Shown here: positions 56,317 to 64,000 of the stretch, in pieces
Numbering within the stretch: the stretch's first letter is position 1
Layout: the number at the start of each line of letters is the position of its first letter
Source of the DNA: Variovorax sp. JS1663
Lineage (GTDB): Bacteria > Pseudomonadota > Gammaproteobacteria > Burkholderiales > Burkholderiaceae_C
DNA length: 64,000 nucleotides
Assembly: GCF_002157355.1 (NCBI RefSeq)
Contig: NZ_LYMK01000027.1
Location: 1 to 64,000 of the forward strand
Reading direction: 5' to 3'
Notes under the pieces: generated by a model
What the model saw: the letters and a program-made list of their open reading frames with translations, nothing else
Told to the model about the DNA's origin: nothing
The model's database searches: none
Translations under genes and position numbers: made by a program

Positions 56317-57177
56317 TCAATGGACCTTCTTCCAGCCCAAGCCCTTGATGTCGTTCCAAACGGTTGTTTGATGACAAAGAAAGCACTGATTCACTTTGGC
56401 GTTCGGCTGGCGGGCAAGCGGGGCCGACATCATCGAGAAGTGCATCATGTTGTGGCTGGGCGGCGGCTTATGACACTGCGCACACTCTGTCGAGCGCGTC
56501 GACGGGTGAACAAACTCCGCGATGGTCCATTGGGTCGTGGCGTGGCACTGTACGCAGTCGGCGCCGAAGAAACCCTGATGACGATCCTTGGTCGCGTGGC
56601 AGCTGGCGCAGTTGAGCATCGACTCGTTGGCACCGAGACGCGGATGGTCGATGGGCAACGTAGGAACGCTCGTCTGCTTCACCTCGGCGTAAGGGGCGTC
56701 GGGCGCCCGCGTCTGCGCCTCCTGGCGCGGCAGCCGATCCAATAGGCTGGCTACCGCTTCAACGTCAGGGGTGCTCAGTCCCACGCCCAGCCCGGCGGCT
56801 TTCATCTCCCGATGACCAGTCCTGGCAAGCAGTGCATGATCCATCGTTGTCGGCATCCGCGCCGTTCCTTGGTGCTCCACATGGCAGCCGATGCAAATTT
56901 GCACGTTCGCGTGGAACGCAGTGGGCTGGCGCTGCAACAGCGCCGTGTTGTCGGCGTGGCATGCGATGCAAAGCTTGGGCTCGACACCTTTCACTGGCGT
57001 GTGGCAAGCTGCACAGTTATTCGAGAGAAAGGCATGCGACTGTGACAGCGTTCCCGGGGCTACGGCTTGTTGCCATAACGTGCGTGTTTGTGAGTCGCTC
57101 TTGCTCCAGTCAACGCCGATGCCAACTGCGATGACGGCAGTAACGAGCGCCGCGATGATGAGTTTTACCTGGCTCAT
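56317..57177 (-). CDS. Membrane-anchored heptaheme c-type cytochrome
   Basis: 286 residues from the ATG at 57177, overlapping the upstream gene's end region by only a few bases. One N-terminal span (LIIAALVTAVIAVGIGVDW) anchors it. Seven CXXCH heme-binding motifs follow: CAACH, CIACH, CIGCH, CASCH, CVQCH, CAQCH and CFLCH, with extra His for axial ligation (HNMMHFSMM). It matches the NapC/cytochrome-c3-like class in style but has no close functional label. Its genetic partners are a b-type membrane protein and an NAD(P)H-type reductase, so it probably accepts electrons in the periplasm. Confidence 0.9.
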   Translation of the reverse strand: MSQVKLIIAALVTAVIAVGIGVDWSKSDSQTRTLWQQAVAPGTLSQSHAFLSNNCAACHTPVKGVEPKLCIACHADNTALLQRQPTAFHANVQICIGCHVEHQGTARMPTTMDHALLARTGHREMKAAGLGVGLSTPDVEAVASLLDRLPRQEAQTRAPDAPYAEVKQTSVPTLPIDHPRLGANESMLNCASCHATKDRHQGFFGADCVQCHATTQWTIAEFVHPSTRSTECAQCHKPPPSHNMMHFSMMSAPLARQPNAKVNQCFLCHQTTVWNDIKGLGWKKVH

Positions 57178-57178
57178 G

Positions 57179-57928
57179 CTACGAGAACCACCGGAGTCCA
57201 TACTGCACCCCGGCCCCGATGTGCAGCGCGAGCAGCACATAGAGGATGACGGAGAGAACGATGTGGAGCTTCAGAGATCGGCCAAACCAGCGTTTGAAGA
57301 ATTCGTGCATGCGGACCGAGTACTCCAGGTCCGCCACCGATTCGGCGATGCGGGCTGCCTCGCCAGCGGGGCCAGCGGGTCGGACGTCGAGCCCGAGTGA
57401 TGCCATCGCTGCTGTCAAGACTGGCGCCCTTGGGAGAACTCCCATTTCAGCCGGGGAGTTTTCAAGCTTCCACCAGGCATTGTCGAGATCTCCTCTTGCG
57501 GTCTGCAGCAACGCCAACTTGTCCTTCATTTCATGGGCGACAAAGGTGAGCAGATAGCGAACCGCAAAGCCGCTGACGACGACGAGCAGCATCGTTGCCG
57601 TCAGCGTAGTTCCCAGCCAGCTGTCGAACTTGTGACCCGTGTGAATGATCGCGAGCAATGGGCCGAGAAGGCCCGCATAGACGTGCAGGGTAAGCAACGT
57701 CTTCATCGATACGTGCGGTGTGATTCGGGCGTTGAACCAGGAAACACGCTTTGCGATCGGGTAGGCAAGCGGGACGAGCATGAGCACAGCCCCCGCTATC
57801 CCGAATACCGCTCCGAGTCCGCTGCCCGGAAAGCGAGGCGAGCGGTGCAGGAAGAAGCCGAGCCAGGCTAGAAGCAGTACGCTGAGCACGCCGCTGACGA
57901 CGATGCCTTCACGTTCAGGCCATTTCAT
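57179..57928 (-). CDS. b-type-cytochrome-like integral membrane protein
   Basis: 249 residues with about six spans (GIVVSGVLSVLLLAWLGFFL, TLHVYAGLLGPLLAIIHTGH, LTATMLLVVVSGFAVRYLLT, LKLHIVLSVILYVLLALHIG). Conserved-looking His pairs in the third and last helices (LHVYAG, IIHTGH; KLHIVLS, ALHIGAG) could hold two hemes, as in ferric-reductase or cytochrome-b domains. It is sandwiched between the reductase (2 bases) and the multiheme cytochrome (1 base), strongly implying a stoichiometric complex. The heme assignment is inferred from the His pattern. Confidence 0.85.
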   Translation of the reverse strand: MKWPEREGIVVSGVLSVLLLAWLGFFLHRSPRFPGSGLGAVFGIAGAVLMLVPLAYPIAKRVSWFNARITPHVSMKTLLTLHVYAGLLGPLLAIIHTGHKFDSWLGTTLTATMLLVVVSGFAVRYLLTFVAHEMKDKLALLQTARGDLDNAWWKLENSPAEMGVLPRAPVLTAAMASLGLDVRPAGPAGEAARIAESVADLEYSVRMHEFFKRWFGRSLKLHIVLSVILYVLLALHIGAGVQYGLRWFS

Positions 57929-57930
57929 GG

Positions 57931-60132
57931 CTACGCCTCCACAGTGACCGGCCCGGTGGGCTTTGCCTGGCAGGCGAGAATCATGCCGTCGGCCTTGTCT
58001 TCGGGATCTAGCCCGTCCTCGACCGCCATCTCGACTTCGCCGGAAGTCATCTTCACCTTGCAGATGCCGCAGGTGCCGACGCGGCATGAGAATTCGATCC
58101 CGATGTCGAGCTCTTCGGACAGCTCAAGAACGGTCTGATCAACATGAATTCTGGAGGACTTGTTGTTCTTCGAAAAGGTCACCAGCGGGCCGGTAGCGGG
58201 GGCAGTGGATTTGGCGGTGGTCCCGGCTGCGGCAGGGGAGGGTGCGGCTGAGCCAAAACTTTCGGTCTTCACCTGGTCGGGTGGCACCTTCAGCTCAGTG
58301 AGGATCGCCTTGACCGCGTCCATCATCACGGGCGGCCCGCAAAGATGGATTCTTCGCGCAGCGATGTCAGGGACAGTCTGCGCGAGTAATGCCTTCGTGA
58401 GGCGTCCTCGTAGCCCTTGCCAGTCCGTCCCTTCCGGATGCTCCATTACCACTGCGACCTGCAGCTTTTTGTTGACACGCTGAAGCTCAGCGAGATCTCT
58501 TGCAAAGATGAAATCAACTGGGGCCCTGCACGCGTAGACAAAAAAGATGTCTCCGGGCCATGACCGCTCAGTAAGGTAGCGCGTGATGCTCATCATCGGA
58601 GTGATTCCCACACCGCCCGCGATGAGGACGACGCTGTCCGCTTCGGTTCCGGTAAAGGTGGACTTTCCGACAGGACCTCCTGCTTCGATCAGGTCGCCAA
58701 CCTTGAGCACATCGTCGACATGACGCGAGACCGCGCCCCGGGGTTCGCGCTTCACGGTCAGGTCGACATGGTTGCGCTGTGTCGGGGAGGATGAGATGGA
58801 GTATGAGCGGTTCATCCTCGCCCCACCCACCGAGAACGCGACATTGAGGAACTGACCGGGCGCAAAGTTGAAAGGCATGGGGCCATCACCGGACGCGGGC
58901 TGCAGACGCAAGGTTTTCACGCTTGGTGTTTCCGTGATGACGCTGCCTATGCGGAGTTGGCCCCGCCACTTCGCATTGGGAACTGACGCCACGTTAGTCT
59001 GTGGAGCGTCGATCGGCGACTCTGTTTCGGTCGCAGGCTTGGCTGCTGAAGCAGGGGCAGAAGAGTGCGACGGGGGGGCCACAGGCGGGGATGCTTTTGC
59101 CGTCGGCGGCGTGTCGCCAGCTGGTGGTGTCCCTCCAGCCGGCGTCGTCGTTCCAGCGGGCGGACCCGCTGGTGAAGACGGGTTGGGAGCTCCGCCGAGG
59201 GGGGGCGACGTTCCGGGGGGCGGCGCTCCCGGATTTGGCTCGATGCGTCCGAAGAGGGCAGCAGTTCGGCGCATCTTGAAGAAGTACATGGCGACCATCG
59301 CCAGCGCGAACGCGATAAGCAATGCCATCACCAAGAGATGCAATGGCAAGACGCCGAGAACTTTTCGTGAGTCTTCACGCGCAATGGGAGACGCGAGGTT
59401 CATCTCGCTCTTGAACCATTGCGAAGCGACATTCTGAGGCGGTGTTCCTTCCTGAAGAAGCCTGTGCACGGCGACGCCGCTGCCCACACGCCCGAGGCCG
59501 TCGCGCGACTGTTGCAGCGCGCTCTCGGCTGAGTCGTGATCGCCCGCTGCGATCGCAGTCGACAGGCGTTCCTGCGCCGTCTGCAATAGCATCGTGCCTT
59601 CGTAGATGCGCTCCTCGGAGAGGCGGCGCACTTCGGCACGGTTTTCGGGCGTCAGCGTGGGCAGACTCATCAGGAACGGGTAAATCTCTTTTCCCGCGCC
59701 ACCCCCGCAGCAGCCTTCGCTGCCCATCATCCCTTCCATCATTTTCTGCATGCCCGCCATCATTCCCTGCATGGCGTCCGACTGGGCCGACATTGCAGCG
59801 GGAGCTTGCGCTGGCGCGGAGGCACCTGCCATGGGGGCGCCGGCACTTGGAGCGGACGGGGATGGACCGGGATTGGACGGCTGCGCTGCGCCGGGATGAT
59901 GAGACTCGTGCTCGGTCTCTCTTGACTGAGCTGCAGCGGGCGAGTTGCCGATCAGAGAACCCAGCAATGCCAGACAAGCAAGTCGCTTGATCGGGCCCCT
60001 CAATCGGCCCGGTAAGCGCCTCGCAAAGAGTCGATGGACAGGAATAGATGACATCGCGTCGAGAAGCTTACAACCGCTGCGAAAGAACTCATGCGCTGAG
60101 ATTCCCTGTGCCTCGGTAAGAGTTCTAATCAC
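57931..60132 (-). CDS. Membrane-spanning flavin reductase with FNR and 2Fe-2S domains
   Basis: 733 residues. The GTG at 60132 overlaps the previous stop (GTGA); an ATG at 60054 would start nearer the signal peptide (RLACLALLGSLIGNSPAAAQ). The periplasmic part carries a Met/Cys patch (MQGMMAGMQKMMEGMMGSEG) and a helical Spy-like region. Then one span (LHLLVMALLIAFALAMVAMY), a Pro-rich linker, FAD- and NAD(P)-binding FNR domains (RMNRSYSISSSP, GGVGITPMMSITRYL, IHLCGPPVMMDAV), and a plant-type 2Fe-2S domain (CRVGTCGICKVKM...ACQAK). Electrons from NAD(P)H in the cytosol would leave toward the b-type partner. Confidence 0.9.
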   Translation of the reverse strand: MIRTLTEAQGISAHEFFRSGCKLLDAMSSIPVHRLFARRLPGRLRGPIKRLACLALLGSLIGNSPAAAQSRETEHESHHPGAAQPSNPGPSPSAPSAGAPMAGASAPAQAPAAMSAQSDAMQGMMAGMQKMMEGMMGSEGCCGGGAGKEIYPFLMSLPTLTPENRAEVRRLSEERIYEGTMLLQTAQERLSTAIAAGDHDSAESALQQSRDGLGRVGSGVAVHRLLQEGTPPQNVASQWFKSEMNLASPIAREDSRKVLGVLPLHLLVMALLIAFALAMVAMYFFKMRRTAALFGRIEPNPGAPPPGTSPPLGGAPNPSSPAGPPAGTTTPAGGTPPAGDTPPTAKASPPVAPPSHSSAPASAAKPATETESPIDAPQTNVASVPNAKWRGQLRIGSVITETPSVKTLRLQPASGDGPMPFNFAPGQFLNVAFSVGGARMNRSYSISSSPTQRNHVDLTVKREPRGAVSRHVDDVLKVGDLIEAGGPVGKSTFTGTEADSVVLIAGGVGITPMMSITRYLTERSWPGDIFFVYACRAPVDFIFARDLAELQRVNKKLQVAVVMEHPEGTDWQGLRGRLTKALLAQTVPDIAARRIHLCGPPVMMDAVKAILTELKVPPDQVKTESFGSAAPSPAAAGTTAKSTAPATGPLVTFSKNNKSSRIHVDQTVLELSEELDIGIEFSCRVGTCGICKVKMTSGEVEMAVEDGLDPEDKADGMILACQAKPTGPVTVEA

Positions 60133-60950
60133 TCCATCTTCATCGGCGCGGGCATCGCGGGCGCCTGTGCCGGCTTGCCGGTAGCGGGCGACGGCCCACT
60201 TGGCTTGGTGCCGAGCAGTGCTTTTTGCTGATCAGAGGTAAGCACCTTTCCCGCCTCACCGACCGCCCTGATGAAGGCGACGCGTTGGTCGCCGCGAAGC
60301 TTCTCTATGGCGCGAACCTTCGCTTCGATCTTGGCGGAGTCCGGTGTATCGGCCGCCGTCAGCATCCAGAGCTCCTGTTCGGCGTCCTCGACCCGACGAT
60401 CCGAGCTCGTCCGATCCAGCAGAGTTTTTTCCTTGATCCGGTTCAGAGCGGTCTGCTGCTCTGTCGAGAGGGTGATGTGCTGAGGATGATCGAGAAAGAA
60501 ACCGGTCGCGCCAACGTGGTACAGGTGGGAGGCACCAGGAAACCCGGGCAGACTTGCAGAGGGTGCCATATTGCCCATGCCGCGCCGCGCCGGCATGGAT
60601 CCACGCATGCGACCCATCATGTCTGAACTCGACGGAGCGGCCATAGGGTCTTGCATACTGCCGGAAGAGTCGGTGCTGGGCATAGGGCCATCCGAAGGCA
60701 TGTTGCTCTTCATCATTCCATCGCCCATCCCACCCTTTTTCTCCATCTTGTCCATGTCATCCATCATCGCAAGACGGAAGCCGGAAGATAAAGCTTTAGG
60801 TGAACGCAGGCCGCTCCACGCCCCATCATCATTTGGATTCGCCGCTTGGGCCGTAGGTGATCTAGCCCATAGCGGGGACGAAATGGTAAGCGCAATGGTG
60901 ACCGCCGTTGCGGCGGTGACCAAGCTAGTCTTCGAATACTTGCTCGACAT
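60129..60950 (-). CDS. Spy/CpxP-like periplasmic protein with Met-rich region
   Basis: 273 residues from the ATG at 60950. A signal segment (LVTAATAVTIALTISSPLWA) is followed by a Met-rich stretch (MMDDMDKMEKKGGMGDGMMK, MMGRMRGSMPARRGMGNM), then an LTxxQ-type helical domain (ITLSTEQQTALNRIKEKTLL, VGEAGKVLTSDQQKALLGTK) as in Spy, CpxP and heavy-metal-sensor families. It is likely a periplasmic chaperone or copper-binding regulator. First gene of the redox cluster; its stop overlaps the next start. Confidence 0.85.
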   Translation of the reverse strand: MSSKYSKTSLVTAATAVTIALTISSPLWARSPTAQAANPNDDGAWSGLRSPKALSSGFRLAMMDDMDKMEKKGGMGDGMMKSNMPSDGPMPSTDSSGSMQDPMAAPSSSDMMGRMRGSMPARRGMGNMAPSASLPGFPGASHLYHVGATGFFLDHPQHITLSTEQQTALNRIKEKTLLDRTSSDRRVEDAEQELWMLTAADTPDSAKIEAKVRAIEKLRGDQRVAFIRAVGEAGKVLTSDQQKALLGTKPSGPSPATGKPAQAPAMPAPMKME

Positions 60951-61067
60951 TTTTAGCACCTTTTCGGTTGACGGTGAAGCCCACTCTGCTTGCCTAGCTC
61001 TCGAATTCAAGGCGGCTTTCGGCCCTACGAGTGGGGAGGCGTCCCTATTCGACGCAGCAGGCACCGT

Positions 61068-61376
61068 TTAGGGTTGGTTCTTGTGAAACTGCGCGTGGTT
61101 GTGCGACGGCTTTTTCTTGACCTTTTCACCAGAAGCGGATTCGGCGTTGTCATGGCCGCACGGCGCTCCCGTAGCCTTCGAAGCGCTGCTGATCCCGAAA
61201 CCCTGTGCGTCAACATGGTCGTGACGCTTCATCGGCGCTTTGCCGCAACCGCTTGGAACAGTCGCCGAGTTCGCCGGTGTCGGCATTGTTGCCGCCGGTT
61301 GCTGCGCATACGCGGGAATCGCCGCAATCGTCATCGCGATGCCGATTGCAGATGAGACATAAAGTAGTTGCTTCAT
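61068..61376 (-). CDS. Small secreted His-rich protein
   Basis: 102 residues. Signal peptide YVSSAIGIAMTIAAIPAYAQ; the mature part contains spaced His and Cys (SGCGKAPMKRHDHVDAQGFG, APCGHDNAES, KKPSHNHAQFHKNQ), suggestive of metal binding. Not recognised as a family. It lies 118 bases upstream of the Spy-like gene on the same strand and could start the transcript. Confidence 0.7.
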   Translation of the reverse strand: MKQLLYVSSAIGIAMTIAAIPAYAQQPAATMPTPANSATVPSGCGKAPMKRHDHVDAQGFGISSASKATGAPCGHDNAESASGEKVKKKPSHNHAQFHKNQP

Positions 61377-61379
61377 GGT

Positions 61380-61810
61380 AGAAGTCCGGGAAGAGTTGGT
61401 GGAACAAGGGATGAAACGTGTAGCCGGCCTGGTGGTTCAGCGGCGAAATCAGTCATGGATGCATCTTGGGGCGCACCTAACGCACGGCCTTTGATACAGA
61501 TCAAGTTCGAAGCATCATTCCGCCCCTTTCCCACCAACATCTATTGGCGGCAGAGCCCTATCATCAACCTAGGTGCGGCACACAGGTCAAGCGGCTGGCG
61601 TGGCGCGGCAGCGCTGGGTATTTCGGCGCCTCGTCGGGTGGGGGCAATTGGACTTTGCGGAATGTGGGAACGCTTCGCGGCACGCCCGTTCAGCGCCTCG
61701 ACGCCTGGGGATCAACGGCACTCCCACCCTTCACCGTCTTGCTCGGTATACAAACCTCGGGCGAGAAGCCCGCTGCATGGGATCTGGTGAGCGCGGCAGC
61801 GTCGATCTTG
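61380..61810. other. Intergenic stretch, no supported gene
   Basis: Plus-strand frames here have unremarkable composition and no ribosome-binding site; one around 61544-61900 contains GTQVKRLAWRGSAGYFGASS but overlaps the minus-strand gene that follows. Probably non-coding or decayed. Confidence 0.35.
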
Positions 61811-62176
61811 TCACTTGACGAACTTGACCTCGGCCCAGGCGGTGGCACGTACCTGAACCGGGGTTGCGATCACAACGCGGCGTACCATCGGCGCCAGTAG
61901 CCGCTCGATAGCCGCCGTGTCGCTGGTTGACTTGAGCACTACGTCCTCTTGCTTGCCCAGCAACTCGGCAAGTTTGAGCACGGCTTCACGCTCCATCGCG
62001 AAGCAGCGAAGCAGCCGCATGCCACGCAGCAGCTGAAGAGAACAGATCCGACCGATCGCACGAGGAAGTTCCAATTGGCTGTCGCCGGTTGCCTTCGCGC
62101 GGGCCAACGCTTCGCTCATGAGCCTGATCCCGGGCTCCGCTTGAGGGCCACGAGTCGCATGCCCACTGAAGTACAT
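61811..62176 (-). CDS. Hypothetical protein (121 aa)
   Basis: Soluble helical protein: LMSEALARAKATGDSQLELP, GRICSLQLLRGMRLLRCFAM, EAVLKLAELLGKQEDVVLKS, and a final strand-rich end (VVIATPVQVRATAWAEVKFV). No signal peptide, no metal cluster, and neither start (62176 or 62119) has a convincing ribosome-binding site. Family not recognised. Confidence 0.55.
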   Translation of the reverse strand: MYFSGHATRGPQAEPGIRLMSEALARAKATGDSQLELPRAIGRICSLQLLRGMRLLRCFAMEREAVLKLAELLGKQEDVVLKSTSDTAAIERLLAPMVRRVVIATPVQVRATAWAEVKFVK

Positions 62177-62251
62177 CCCCGGACTCGATCCCTCGATCCG
62201 GCTGACTCAAACTTGTAGTGTCCAATCCGCTGAGATCCCCACCGGCCTCAG

Positions 62252-62638
62252 TCAGTTTGCCGGCTTCGCCATTTGCCGATGGATCTTCGCAATAAGGAGA
62301 TTCTCGTTGGCTGTGTGCTCGTAGCTTCGGGCTAGGTTCTCACAGTGCTGAGCCAATGTCTCGTGTACTTCTACACCGCTTGCGGGAGTTCTATTCCTAC
62401 GGTACGTGATCGCATAGCCAAAATGCCGCTTTGCCGTGGCTGCATCGATGGCCGCTTGCCGCTCGTACTCGGCTGCGATGGCTCCATGATCCAGTTCGCT
62501 GACTGCCCTCTCCGAACGGGCCGGCATAAGCACCGAATTTTCCGGCGGGCGCGAAGCGCATCCGGCCGCAATCATCAAGGTTCCGACAGATGCGGCGATG
62601 GCAAGTCCTCGTAGCAACGCGATTCGCTTGGTCATCAT
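62252..62638 (-). CDS. Small lipoprotein
   Basis: 128 residues from the ATG at 62638 with AAGGAGATC directly before it; a second ATG follows at once. Lipobox: GTLMIAAGCASRPPENS, lipidated Cys after AAG. The mature chain is helical and His-containing (DHGAIAAEYERQAAIDAATA, ENLARSYEHTANENLLIAKI). It is a probable outer-membrane lipoprotein related in style to copper or osmotic-stress lipoproteins. Confidence 0.7.
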   Translation of the reverse strand: MMTKRIALLRGLAIAASVGTLMIAAGCASRPPENSVLMPARSERAVSELDHGAIAAEYERQAAIDAATAKRHFGYAITYRRNRTPASGVEVHETLAQHCENLARSYEHTANENLLIAKIHRQMAKPAN

Positions 62639-62819
62639 GATCTCCTTTGAGGTTGAACGCGCGGCCGAAGGGGGTGGCGGATCCTTCAATCCCCGCAAAA
62701 ATGAACGATGCGCAAACTGTCGTACAAGCGCCGGAAAGAACATTGATAAATATCAATCGATAGCGATGTTGCAGCGCCGTAGCTTCCTTCGAGGCTCAGC
62801 AGCACCTGAGTGGGTCCCG

Positions 62820-63864
62820 GTTGTACCTTCGGCTAATGACGAACGCCGCAATCGCGGCCCCCGGATTCGCGGGAGAATGCGGGGTGATACGCGATGCGGC
62901 GGCCGAGCCGCAGCATGCATTCCTCGGGCAAGGGGTGATGAAGCCCGAGCAGGCCGAGCTGGAGCGTTTGAGGAAGGAGAACGCCAACTGCGGATGGAGC
63001 GTGACCTATTGAAAAGAGCCGCGGCCTACTTTTCCAAGGAGTCGGGGAAAGCATCGAGGAAGCTGGCTGCTGTCATTGATGTGCGAGGCGCTCGGTGTCT
63101 GGGCACGCCCCGAAGCCAACGCAGTCTAGACGACGAGGTGCTCGGCAGCCAGGAGTGTCAGAGTCTCCTGGGCGGCGACCGCACGTATGGTGCTCGACGG
63201 GTCTGGCACAACGTGCTGGCGTTGGGTCAGCGGTGCGGATTGCACCGCATCGAACGGCTCATGCGAGAACAGGCGCTGCGCGCGCGGCCACGACGCGAGG
63301 CTTGCCGCAGGACCGTGGGGCACGCAGCCCCATCCCCGGCAACGTGCTCCACCGTCACTTCCAGGCCGATGCGCCCAACCAGAAGTGGATGGCCGACCTC
63401 ATCTACATCTGGACGCCCGAGGGCGGGCTCTACGCAGCCGCTGTGCTGGACCTGTACTCGCCTCGCATCGTCGGCTGGTCGATGCAGGAGAGCATGGCCT
63501 CGCAGCTGGTGGCCGACGTTACTAATGATGACCGTGTGGCGCCGCGGTAAGCCGGTTGCGCTGCTGCATCACTCCCGACCAGGGCAGCCAGTACACCAGC
63601 GAGCACTTCCAGAAGCTGCTCAAGGAGCAAGGCAGCGCCTGCAGAATGAGTCGCCCGGGCGAGGCTGGGGCAACTCGGCGGTGGAGAGCTTCTTCAGCTC
63701 GTTGAAGACCGAGCGGACGGCTAGACTAGGAAGGTGTACAGGTCCGGGAGCAGGCACGCGCTGACGTGCTCGACTACATCGAGTGTTTCCACAATCCGAC
63801 GCGTCGTCATTCCACGCTCGGCTACGTCAGTCCAATCGAGTTCGAGAAAGCTCTAAAAGCTTAG
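62820..63864 (+). pseudogene. Degenerate IS3-family transposase (OrfA+OrfB)
   Basis: Pieces in three frames read as one IS3-type transposase. OrfA tail: GVMKPEQAELERLRKENA, then MERDLLKRAAAYFSKES. OrfB: GGDRTYGARRVWHNVLALGQ and GLHRIERLMREQALRARPRR. Its DDE core includes NQKWMADLIYIWTPEGGLYA, VLDLYSPRIVGWSMQESM, and GNSAVESFFSSLKTERTAR with the Glu. The C-terminus is YIECFHNPTRRHSTLGYVSP and ends in EFEKALKA. At least four frameshifts break it and no complete inverted repeats are found, so it is inactive. Confidence 0.8.
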
Positions 63865-64000
63865 GTCGGTGTCCACGAAATCGGCAGCAGCCCAGGCCTG
63901 CCCGCCCGCCTTCTAACTTGGCTCCATGCCCCCGTTGTGTCGGCCGGGGGCGGACAGGTCAATTTCGCTTGCGAAGTCGGACCACCGTAAGATCCGATCC
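63865..64000. other. Window end: IS3 right-end remnant and flank
   Basis: GGTCGGTGTCCACGAAATCG directly after the transposase stop resembles the terminal repeat of IS3-type elements; no matching left repeat is seen. The remainder has no gene. Confidence 0.35.

Overview
The window is GC-rich DNA that reads like a proteobacterial metal-resistance island, most likely from the Burkholderiales. The evidence is DUF4148-type secreted proteins, a GltIJKL-type amino-acid ABC transporter, CusCBA/CopRS/CueR architecture, and codon use biased to G/C at third positions. Insertion sequences and many broken genes mark it as accessory DNA. Position 1 may be a contig end, because the first 109 bases form a perfect fold-back.

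Layout. 0-4.9 kb: a frameshifted membrane protein, then a minus-strand gene set with a PD-(D/E)XK-like nuclease, a Ser/Thr protein kinase and an unrecognised 381-residue protein, then a broken CusF-like gene. 5.1-13.0 kb: a MerR-family regulator and a complete RND copper/silver efflux operon (small secreted Cys/His protein, cusC, cusB with fused CusF domain, cusA, two small accessory genes). 13.1-19.1 kb: a broken unknown gene, a PBP7-like peptidase, a beta-propeller protein, a secreted creatininase-like protein, and a block of frameshifted genes that looks actinobacterial (integral membrane protein, small membrane protein, TetR regulator). 19.2-24.4 kb: BNR-type propeller, DUF5676, a Cu P-type ATPase with an N-terminal metal-binding domain, DUF411. 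24.4-26.7 kb: an IS630-family element inside an SGNH-hydrolase gene. 27.2-29.2 kb: a MerR - thioredoxin-like - CcdA-like - small zinc-ribbon operon with two divergent MerR-type promoters. 29-31.3 kb: small secreted proteins. 31.5-34.8 kb: copZ and copA-cueR, divergent across two CueR-type operators. 34.8-38.9 kb: a DUF4396-multicopper oxidase fusion and a CopRS/CusRS two-component system. 39-45.4 kb: LysR, a PLP-dependent lyase, a glutamate/aspartate-type ABC transporter, and a cupredoxin. 45.4-51.2 kb: decayed transketolase, transaldolase and polyphosphate-glucokinase pieces next to intact GH15, zwf and gnd. 51.5-55.7 kb: copB, copA (multicopper oxidase), a Tat-exported four-helix Csp1-like copper-storage protein, a BON protein and a Met-rich protein. 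56.2-61.4 kb: a heptaheme cytochrome c, a b-type-cytochrome-like membrane protein, a membrane-anchored FAD/2Fe-2S reductase and a Spy-like protein. 61.8-64 kb: a small unrecognised protein, a lipoprotein and a decayed IS3-family transposase.

How it works together (inference). Cytoplasmic Cu+ would be sensed by CueR, carried by CopZ and exported by the two P1B-ATPases. Periplasmic copper would be expelled by CusCBA, oxidised by the two multicopper oxidases, and stored or buffered by the Csp1-like, cupredoxin, Met-rich and DUF411 proteins, under CopRS control. The zwf/gnd pair could supply NADPH. The 56-61 kb genes look like a trans-membrane electron relay from cytosolic NAD(P)H to a periplasmic multiheme cytochrome, and this is the least familiar part of the island. 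The kinase/nuclease set at 1.5-4.3 kb is a candidate defence or signalling module.

At least ten genes need a one-base shift to read through, several at or near short G/C runs. Sequencing or assembly indels may explain part of the apparent decay.
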